Shown here: positions 10,031 through 18,800 of the stretch, in pieces
Position numbering within the stretch: position 1 is the stretch's first letter
How the letters are laid out: every line of letters starts with the position of its first letter
Assembly: GCF_000350225.1 (NCBI RefSeq)
Contig: NW_005179093.1
Coordinates: 108,932-172,931 of the forward strand
Direction of reading: 5' to 3'
DNA from: Chondrus crispus
Taxonomy: Eukaryota; Rhodophyta; Florideophyceae; Gigartinales; Gigartinaceae
Length of the DNA stretch: 64,000 bases
Notes under the pieces: generated by a model
What the model was told of the DNA's origin: nothing
Seen by the model: only the letters and a program-made list of their open reading frames with translations
Database searches by the model: none
Program-made: the position numbers and the translations under genes

Positions 10031-12256
10031 TCAATGACCGTCAGTCCTAGAATTCGACGGCGGTAGTACCGGTGTCGTGGGGGTTGGGGTTATGGAGGTG
10101 GAGGCCAGTGGTTGCATTGCAGTCGGGCCCATTTCTCTGATCTTTGAAGCGAAAATCACTCTTTTTGCCTGACGAAGATGACTCGCAGCATCCCCCGTCT
10201 CACTGACAGATACAAGCTCCTCGAGGGGAATGAATAATTCTGCAATGGCCGCTAAGCTGGGGAGGAAATGAGTCTGCCCCTGTCCGTTATTCTCTTCTTG
10301 CTCAACACTTGCTTGTCCAACCACACCATTACTGCCAATGCTCGCATAACCCATAGAAAGTACAGCCTGTTGAGCTTCATTGCGAAGCGCAGCCAATATC
10401 TCTTTCTTCTCCTCCAGGCAGAGCCACGCCTCAAGTTGGACATCGCTAATGTTACTGAACCAAGTGGAAGACGGCTGAGCAGAACCAGGAAGAGTTTGAC
10501 GGTTGGCCACTCTTCGCAAGCGAATAATCGTGTTCACTCTTTGAATCCTCTCCTTCTCCCGTACGCTGCAGGATTCCATTAGCATCTCTGAGTTATCAAA
10601 TGCTCGACTCTTTCCGTGTCTAGCGATCAGAGCCGCATTGTATTCATCCGGTAGTATATTTGTTTTGACCCAACTTCGGGCAATACTTTGGGCTGAAGTC
10701 TCTTTCCACGTCTCCGACAATATTTCCGCTACATCGAGAAAGTTGGGATCGTCTCCTTCATCTAGGCCTTTGAAAGCCTCAGTCTTGTTTATGCTGAAAC
10801 CCTGTATCGCCTCGCGGAAAGGTAACAATTCCAATACTCTTTCCAGCATTGCGTACCGATATCGCTGTTTCACGAGGCTCATGATGCCCTGCTCCATGGG
10901 ATGATGTGTCGCCCTTGAATCCGGTGGTAAGTGAAAGAGTTTGACCTGCCCTCGTTGATCATGTACAATGTTTTCATCAATGACATGCTCCACCAGGAGC
11001 GCAACATTCTTCCATGAGTGTTTCCTTATGGCTGGAATGAAAACTTCATTAAACCATTGCTTGAATGTCGGGTTGTCAAACCAAACGTTGGGCTGGGTGA
11101 GGTATGGCAAGGGGGATGGTCTGATACGAAAGCACGCAGGCTGCTTTGACTTACCAATTATGGTAATTGGGACTTTCATAGTTCCTGTGGCATTCGCGCA
11201 ACATACAAGAGCTGCCCTATCATCCAGTCCCATATCCGGTGGGAAAGACATCGCCACACTTTCCTGGCTGTTTCCACCTGAATCCAATAAGTACGAGTCC
11301 CGGGGAAGTACTTTGTGGAATATTGATGCATCATATACAGTAAATATGCAGTCAGCATCATATCGCTGCAGTTGATTTTTGAGTGAAACACATTCTGGAG
11401 TGGCTGGCGCTTCACTCAAGGATATAGGAATATGCATTAGGCGTGCGGATGCTATGCGAATGTTATGGCGCTTGGCAAATGACCTTATCCAGAAATCAGT
11501 CGGCGTAAACTCTCGCAGATCTTTGGCTTCCTCTTCGGAGAGCTGCGAATTGGCAAGCAGTTCCTCTTGTATCTTTCTACTGCAGTCTCGCACGAGCTCG
11601 GTCGAGATGAAAACCTTGTTTCTTCGGGATACGTCCAGAACTTCGACAACCTTCGCTTCCAGGGCGGTGTATTTTTGCGAGCTGCCCTGCTTCCTAGACT
11701 TCATGGAGCCTTTGACACCGGCTTGGCTTAGACCCCTGATCACGTCGGCCTCTTGCCTCATTCTCAAAATCGCGCGTTTTGAGGAACCGAACTCGTCGGC
11801 TACGTCTTGAAGCGCAGCGCCGTTTTCCACCATATCCAGAGCTCTCAGCTTTTCTGCCAAGTTCAATCGTCGGCGTTTAGACTTTCGAGCACTCTGGTTT
11901 GCCGCTTGTACCGACTCGGCGCATTGTGTGCATATCCTTGCATTCTCGTCGCCGTTTTCTTCTCCTGGGATGCCGCACGTCGCATGGACAGAACGCTCAC
12001 ATTTCTGGCAATGACTGGCAGCCGTGGGCTCCGAAGGTTGCGAACAGTTCGGATCAGCACATTGCATGGCGCTGCGGGATATATTCATGTTTGGAGTTTC
12101 GCGTCTGTTTCGCGCCTGTTTCGCGCCTACAGTATGGTGCTCTTGCCAACGCGTCTGTTGCGAGTTAAAGGGTGAAGTACGAGTGTCACCGATGAGAGCA
12201 AAAGTCGTCTCACTCGATGGCGCGAGAGAGCGGAAATCAATACAGCGTCGGAGCAC
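10031..12256 (-). CDS. Pogo/Tigger-type DDE transposase-derived protein with an N-terminal PHD-like zinc finger
   Basis: An intact 741-residue frame; Met57 (12088) or Met64 are plausible alternative starts. Order of parts: a Cys/His finger at about residues 66-113 with the pattern C-x4-C, C-x2-C, H, C, C-x2-C; a psq-type helix-turn-helix (KRRRLNLAEKLRALDMVENG); a CENP-B-type DNA-binding region (DFWIRSFAKRHNI); then a DDE_1 domain (CCANATGTMKVPITIIGKSKQPACF). The first catalytic Asp is present in TVYDASIFHKVLP. The second position, normally LLLDN, reads LLVEH, and the third, normally QPLDQG, reads HPMEQG. Two of three catalytic Asp are therefore Glu, while the frame stays open for over 2.2 kb with no flanking inverted repeats that I can see. 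This suggests a domesticated DNA-binding protein in the manner of CENP-B or Jerky. A recently inactivated transposon is the alternative. Confidence 0.82.
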   Translation of the reverse strand: MLRRCIDFRSLAPSSETTFALIGDTRTSPFNSQQTRWQEHHTVGAKQARNRRETPNMNISRSAMQCADPNCSQPSEPTAASHCQKCERSVHATCGIPGEENGDENARICTQCAESVQAANQSARKSKRRRLNLAEKLRALDMVENGAALQDVADEFGSSKRAILRMRQEADVIRGLSQAGVKGSMKSRKQGSSQKYTALEAKVVEVLDVSRRNKVFISTELVRDCSRKIQEELLANSQLSEEEAKDLREFTPTDFWIRSFAKRHNIRIASARLMHIPISLSEAPATPECVSLKNQLQRYDADCIFTVYDASIFHKVLPRDSYLLDSGGNSQESVAMSFPPDMGLDDRAALVCCANATGTMKVPITIIGKSKQPACFRIRPSPLPYLTQPNVWFDNPTFKQWFNEVFIPAIRKHSWKNVALLVEHVIDENIVHDQRGQVKLFHLPPDSRATHHPMEQGIMSLVKQRYRYAMLERVLELLPFREAIQGFSINKTEAFKGLDEGDDPNFLDVAEILSETWKETSAQSIARSWVKTNILPDEYNAALIARHGKSRAFDNSEMLMESCSVREKERIQRVNTIIRLRRVANRQTLPGSAQPSSTWFSNISDVQLEAWLCLEEKKEILAALRNEAQQAVLSMGYASIGSNGVVGQASVEQEENNGQGQTHFLPSLAAIAELFIPLEELVSVSETGDAASHLRQAKRVIFASKIREMGPTAMQPLASTSITPTPTTPVLPPSNSRTDGH

Positions 12257-12661
12257 AGTTGGGCGGGATGTCCGTCTGAAACAGAGGTTGGCGCTGTTCG
12301 CTACATACCTTCGGACTGAGGTTCAGGCGTCTGAATAGCGCACAAAGGAGCAAAAATTTGTATTTTTTTGTCCAAGCCTTGCGGGTTGTTTTTTGGCGCT
12401 CAAAATCGTCTGTAGCGCGCTCTTGGTAAAAGCGTCATACTCTTCATACTGAACTCAGCAAAGTCATCCGCATACTGCGCAGGTCACCATCCTGCCAACC
12501 CGAACTCATTTTTGTTTTACAGCGCTGATATCAGGACTGGTTACCTTGGTAGCTACATTTCGCGTATCTCGGAGTGGGTTCCTGAAGATTGTTCACTTCT
12601 CCACCATAGCAGCTTGGCACTCTTCGACTAAAGACGGAGCGATTCTCAGGAAGATTCAAAC
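12257..12661. other. Divergent intergenic region
   Basis: Spacer between the 5' ends of the transposase-derived gene (minus) and POP5 (plus). It presumably holds both promoters. No conserved frame and no repeat that I can name. Confidence 0.4.
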
Positions 12662-13123
12662 ATGGTCCGATTTAAAAATCGATACCTGCTTTGCGCTATT
12701 GACACCGAGTATGGGGGTGACCGCGAAATGCTCACGATACAGTCCCGTGAATTGTTATCGGCGGTTCAGGCTTCTCTAGCAACAAACTTTGGTGATCTTG
12801 CCGTGGGCCAGTCCATGGCCTCCCTCGCAGTGAAGCTGTGGGCTCCGGCTTTGAATTTATGTATTCTGCGATGTAGCCGGGATTATTTTCGCACCGCTTG
12901 GGCTGCAACTTGTTTGATTACTGAACTAATATCCTTGCCACAGCTGGGCAGAGTCCGGTTTTCAGTAATTCACGTAGGTGGAACGATTCGCTCCTGCCAA
13001 AAGTCCGCAGCGCAGCATGCGAGGACGATTATCATCGAAAAAAGGGCAGTGCACAAGGATGCAGGAAAGACTGAATCTGCGGCGTCATCAATGATGAACG
13101 AAATGCGTGCAATGGAAACATGA
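12662..13123 (+). CDS. POP5: RNase P/MRP protein subunit Pop5
   Basis: A 153-residue protein with the hallmark opening MVRFKNRYLLC of Pop5. The middle keeps ALNLCILRCSRDYFRTAWAA (the strand corresponding to the GIVLLRC...RLLWSA region of homologues), and the C-terminal half keeps the diagnostic HVGGTIRSCQKSA. Pop5 is a core protein of nuclear RNase P and RNase MRP, which trim tRNA 5' ends and process rRNA. The length is usual for the family (about 150-170). The gene converges on typA with only 61 bp between the two stop codons. No intron is needed. Confidence 0.93.
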   Translation: MVRFKNRYLLCAIDTEYGGDREMLTIQSRELLSAVQASLATNFGDLAVGQSMASLAVKLWAPALNLCILRCSRDYFRTAWAATCLITELISLPQLGRVRFSVIHVGGTIRSCQKSAAQHARTIIIEKRAVHKDAGKTESAASSMMNEMRAMET

Positions 13124-13184
13124 ACAACACAACATTTCAAATATGAGGGTGCCTATTAACATTGTTTATGAAAAGGCTCGTGAA

Positions 13185-15313
13185 CTACTTTTTCAATTTT
13201 CTCGCACGCAGGCCTGGATCCAGAATCTGCTTTCTCATTCGAACACTTTTCGGTGTCACTTCCACTAGTTCGGCTTCCGACACATAACTGATAGCCGTCT
13301 CCAAAGAGTATTGCCTATGCGGAGCTAACCGGACATTCTCGTCTTTAGATTGGGTCCGGAAGTTCGTCAGTTGTTTGGCTTTAACGGGGTTCACATCGAT
13401 ATCCATATCTCGATTGTGTTCCCCGATGATCATTCCAGTGTAGACAGGTTCACGAGGCCCAACAAAAAGAACACCGCGTGCTTCCAAGGCTGCTAGAGCA
13501 TGCCCAGCCGTCATCCCAGAAGCCATAGAAACTAAAACACCCTTTCGCGTCGACACTGATGATTGAGTTGCTTTTCTCGGAGCCCATTCTGCGAAGATGC
13601 GGTTCATGATCCCAGTGCCCCTGGTATCTTGAATGAAAATGGGACGGTAGCCCAGCAGCCCTCTTGATGGACACAAGAAGGAGAGTTTTGTTCGGTCACC
13701 GAGAACCGGCTTCATGTCAATGAGATTGGCTTGCCTCGCCGAAAGCTTCTCGATTATAGCACCTGTGTGATCGTCATCAACTTCGATATGTAATTCTTCC
13801 ACGGGTTCCACCAAGTTGCCCTCGTTGTCCAGTTTTGTGAGAATCTTTGGCGGCGAGAGAGCTAATTCGGCCCCTTCACGTCTCAAAGTCTCGACAAGAA
13901 TACCGAGCTGAAGCTCGCCACGCCCCTTTACTTGTAAGCCATCGGATTCGGCGTCCTTCTCAACTGCAATCGAAACATTGTTTTCAGCCTCGGCGTACAG
14001 CCAGTCAGCGAGTTTTTGGGTTGTTAGTACTTCACCCTCCTTTCCGGAAAGGGGAGAATCGTTCACATTGAATGTTATTGAAACAGTGGGCGGGTCGATG
14101 GCAGGGGCCCACAAAGGCTTAATCGTTGGAATGGATAGGTTGTTGCAGTCAGCCGCATTTGCTGTCTCTGGAGGAAACGCAATTGTATCTCCGACAGCCA
14201 TATCCTCGACACCCGCAATGGAAACGATATCCCCGGCCGATGCTACTGGTATGTCCTGCCGTTTCAATCCCCGCGAGGCCATGATCTTTGTGATCTTAGC
14301 ATTCTTTCGTCGAACCCCGTCTCGACTAACGACATGCACAGGGTCTCCCACTGTTGCAATACCCGAACAAACCCGGCCAGTTGCAATACGGCCAAGGAAG
14401 GGGTCGCGACTGAGCATTGTAATAATAAACGAAAACGGCTCGTCCAGAGAAACCTTCGGGCAAGGCACAAGATCGACAATCTTCTCAAGAAGTGGAATCA
14501 TTCCCATATCCCTCCCAGAATTCGGATCCATAGAAGCCCAACCTTCTTTAGCTGAGGCGTACACGGTTGTGAAATCGAGCTGCTCTTCCGAGGCATCGAG
14601 GGAGGCAAAAAGATCGAAAAGATCGCTTTCGACGGCTTCTGGTCTTGCGGATGGCCTATCAATCTTGTTGAGGACTACGATTGGCTTGAGATTGAGGGCC
14701 AATGCTTTTGACAGAACGAATTTTGTCTGAGCCATTGGACCTTCGGTGGCATCGACGAGCAAAACGGCGCTGTCAACCATGCCGAGAATGCGCTCTACCT
14801 CGCCACCAAAGCTGAAGAGTAATGAAAAAGGTTAGCATGCAGTTTAAAAGAAAGTTTGATAGCGAGAAATGGTGTGATTTGTTCATACTCGCTATGACCT
14901 GGGGAATCTACGATGTTGAGGAGATAGTCCTTATACTCGACGGTTGTGACTTTAGACGTAATCGTAATCCCGCGCTCCCGTTCAAGATCTCCGGAATCCA
15001 TCATGCGATCCTCGCTGACTTCTACGGAACAATCGCGAAGAATTTTGTCGCAAAGAGTAGATTTTCCATGCTGAGAAATGCGGAGAATATTACGCTGCGT
15101 TAGTTCTAGTTTAGCAACAATCTTGCACCCAAAAAGCATGCGGTGCATGTTTCAACTCACATCAACATGGGCGATTATTGCAGCATTTCGAAGCAGGGAA
15201 GGATTTCGTGCTTCCGTCAATGATGTTGCTACGGATGGCTGAGCGCTTAGAAACCGACGAGTTGTAGCCTGTAGCAACCGCAACGTTCGCAGTTGTGAGA
15301 ACATCACTTGCAT
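13185..15313 (-). CDS. typA: Organellar GTP-binding protein TypA/BipA, three exons
   Basis: A translational GTPase related to EF-G that binds ribosomes and helps their assembly or stress function. I read exons at 15161-15313, 14889-15070 and 13185-14811, giving 653 residues in frame. Introns are 90 and 77 bp, with GTGAGT and GTATGA donors, CAG acceptors and CTAAC motifs 19-33 bases before the acceptors. The first junction falls inside the G1 loop, AHVD then HGKST. Further motifs are DLERERGITI (G2), VDSPGH (G3), VLNKIDRP (G4), and the TypA C-terminal region with GRGELQLGIL and RGLLGYR. The first 25 residues (RTLRLLQATTRRF) look like a mitochondrial presequence; plastid targeting is possible. 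A start at 15418 would add 35 residues. Typical bacterial TypA is about 610 residues. Confidence 0.9.
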
Positions 15314-15659
15314 TTTCCATGCAACTGGGAAAACAACAAAGGAATTCCCTCTTGTAAAGGCTCTCTCCGGCCTCTGTAAAAGAGCAATGCAAAAACTCGC
15401 ATCAGCAGGCAGTTGCAACGCGGTCGGCGCCGGGCTGCTGGTGATGACGTCACAGGCCTTTTAGAGCTCGAATGTGAGGTGGCCCGCTTCTCCTTGTCCG
15501 AAGCAAAGTCTTTCCATGCGCCGTGCCATGTAGTGTACACGTTGCAACCCGTGCAGAAGTTCATGCTACGCTCTTCTTCTTTTTCCCGCCAATTTTGAAT
15601 TAATTCTTGATATATGTGTACTGTACACGAATTTCGAAGCCATCCCCTGCAGAAGAACT

Positions 15660-15857
15660 TTATGCTCTGCGGGCAATCGGATCAATGGCAAGGTGCTCTT
15701 GCTTTATGTCTTCATCGTCCTTGATTTGCCCCTCTGAATCACTGACAACATTCAAGGAAGAAAAAATAAGTTGAACCTGTGTCTCTTCCGCCATTGACTT
15801 AAACCGTTTTGCGGAGTCCTTGTAATCGACTCTTTGGGGAAATTCTCTCTTTTTCAT
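15660..15857 (-). CDS. Possible small acidic protein, not recognised
   Basis: A 65-residue frame in the divergent space between typA and APC1, starting only 34 bp from the APC1 ATG. The C-terminal half is acidic (SDSEGQIKDDEDIKQEH). No family is recognised and it could be chance. A second in-frame ATG would give 44 residues. It is kept at low confidence because it is the only open frame in the spacer with protein-like composition. Confidence 0.18.
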   Translation of the reverse strand: MKKREFPQRVDYKDSAKRFKSMAEETQVQLIFSSLNVVSDSEGQIKDDEDIKQEHLAIDPIARRA

Positions 15858-15891
15858 CTCGATCCATCAGCACTCCACTGCTCTTGTCGTT

Positions 15892-18800
15892 ATGGTCTGC
15901 GTTGCAGCATCCTTCTCTTCCACTTCTGCCTCTCTTCCGGGTGTCCCCACACCACCCCCCAACGTTTGGCCCACCTGGTCAAGCTCCCACCCGTGCTATC
16001 TCTCACTCTCACCTTCTCCGTTGGGCCGTCGCGCGGAATGGCGTTCATCGACCACAGTTCACCTATCCCTCGCCACTCCATCAACATGTCTACCCACACT
16101 CGCATTCCTTCCCCCAGTTTCTTCCGCGCTCCCTACCTCCCTACCGGACCTTGCACGACTGAAGGCGCAGACAAGTGTCCCGGCTCTCGTCACTGCGGGA
16201 GAAGGTACAGTACTTCTCATCGCTGCTCCAGCCGGCGATCTGCATCGCGTCGCTCTGCCGGAAAGAAACGTTCCGACCAACCTGTTTGCGCTGGTGTCAG
16301 GCCTCATTGTCGAATGCAATCGATCAAGCAACGACGCCTTTGCGCACCTCTTTTTGAGAGACGCTCTTGCAGAACCTTCACGGCTTAGCTTTCCCTCTCC
16401 CGCGCATCGCATCATTTTCGCATCAGTCGATGTGCCGATAATTGTGTCGAGTGATAACCACAAAGTGTTCGTCTGGGCAATTCGCGAAACCGAGTCGACT
16501 CCTGACGAATCGATGTGTGAAGTCGAAGATGACCCGTTTGCGGCATTCGTACAGCAAGCAGTAGCCGAAAACATGGAGTCAGAAGAGGACGAGCAGTCCG
16601 CTCGAGAACCATTACCTACCGGACCCGTCCCAGTCCTCACGCGGTTGTTCGACATGCCTGTGGTTGTCGGCCAGCCTGTATCTGCGTTTATGGCACACGA
16701 TTTGAGAGGCAGACTCGTCCTTTGCTTGTGCATTGCGAGCGCCCTCACAGGCTTGGAATTCGCAATTGATGGGATGGATATCGCTGATGTGAAGCCTACG
16801 TTCTGCATACGTGACGTTGTCACAGCGGCTCCAGTGCTCACGGTTCGCCGACACCAGAACTGCCTTGATATTCTTGTGAGGCATGGGAATGGAAGTATGA
16901 GTCTGTTCATGGGGAGGAATCGGTTGTGTTCAGTACAAGTCGAGCCGCCGCCACCAGAGACTATAGATAGGCGAAAGGAGCACCAGCGGAATTCGAAGGA
17001 TCTTCGCGTCTGTGATGCGGCAGGGGCAGAGTTTGGTCTGAAGGATGCAAAGGGCTTTGTCGTTCGCTATGAATTGAAAGCCGCGGCGTTTTCATCTCCT
17101 CTGGCGAATGCGTGTCTCTCCGCTGTTTCTTTTACGTTTGAGGAGGCAGGTATAATGCTTCGTTTAACAACTTTGTACCATGATATTCTAACTCTGTATG
17201 CGCAGCCCCATTTCTCTTCCTTCAAAGGCGGAAACGATCCGGACTGGTCGGCATTTGAGCACGTACTTTTACAGATAACCTCTGATCGAATTCAGTACCA
17301 GGATGAACTGTCTGAAGATCGAATGGACTTATCCAGTGAAGACCTGAACGGCACTGACACTTCTGAGGGCACTGATGACGATTGGATATACCTTCTGAAC
17401 AGCGACTTTCATAGCATTCGCAGCAGATCGCGTTGCCTAGGGCCTTGGCCGCACTGTCCATTTAAGTCCAGTGGCGTAAAGGCCACTGATGTTGACATCA
17501 TGACGTCTGATCAGGAAACTCATCGCCTTGTTTTGCATGCCCTGCATCTTGTGTATGAGGAACAGAAATTGCGGCCGCTAGCACGAGATTCCGTGATTCG
17601 TTTGGCACGTTTGAATGTTCGCCTTGCGATTGCGATTGGTGCCTCTGACTTCATTGACCATTATAGACGGGATCATAGTGCGGTTGAACACTTTCAAAAA
17701 AGACAACCGCCCCTCAGCCCGCCACAGGATGCCCTAGTTCCGTGCATTATGACGAATTTACGTGATTTGATAAGAGGGGAATGCGAGGCTCACACTGCCT
17801 TTCTCCCCACACTGTCTAACACTTATGAATCCCAATGTCAGCAACTGATGGCATCATGGCAGTCTCAAAGTCCAGCAAGTACGTGCGTTCAACTTGTAAG
17901 GTATTTTATCCGATTGTACGGGAAAGCTGAAAGGGGAAAGTCTTTTGAAGAGAAGGCGGAGTCTCTTCTTCTTGCCATGGTCGAAGATAACTTTTGCAAG
18001 ACAGACCTAGAGGGCCTCCCGGTCGGCGTCGCGCTCCCCCTACAAGACGCATTATTCATTTGTCGAAGAAAACCAAAGGCGACCTGGCCGTACCAAGCTT
18101 TTGCTCTTATTGGAAGGGAGGATCTTTTCAACTTCAGCCGCTTCGATTCGGAGAGAGTTACTCGTCCAGGACAGGAGTTTGAAGGTATTAACGAGAGCCG
18201 TGCTTTGTTGCAGATACAGGCTGCTGCGACATCGCTCAGACAAAACTTGGATGCTGGGTTACTTGACAGTAGTGATGGGATTCTGACATCTGAGAAGGAA
18301 CGTTTGTCTCAGGGCTCAGCGGACGAAGATGGTTGTGAGATGGAAACCCATCTATTTCGTCTACGATTCAGTGAAGATCGACGGGGTGAGGAGGTGCGGA
18401 GAATGCTTCGGTCGACGGACCCAGTTACAATGACTCCTCCTGCGAATCCATATCCAGATTCTATAATGGAATTTGATATCGCATCTGAGCAGCGGCGAAA
18501 ACTGGCACGTCTTGTGCGCAAGCGTTACGCTGCTCCAGTAGGGCGAGGTGCATATACCCTAAGGACTTACCTGCCTTCAGATCCAACAAAACCACTGGTG
18601 ATCCCAAAAATTTGCGTGAGTGGAGTTCTTTTTTCGCAGAAGGGCAGTGTGGTCACTTTGAATGAAGCAGAAGCGAGCGAAGGTCAGTGGGGTGAATTCC
18701 ACAATGGTGTCGCGGCAGGACTCCGAATTGTGGCAGCTCGCACTGACGACGATAGCGACAACGGTCGGATTCTAACCCGCGCATGGATTGTGAATCACAG

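Noticed and set aside
13978-14730. 250-codon open frame on the plus strand
   Set aside because: Antisense shadow of TypA, whose GTPase and C-terminal motifs are unmistakable on the other strand.
16059-16910. 283-codon open frame on the minus strand
   Set aside because: Shadow of the N-terminal part of APC1; no conserved features.
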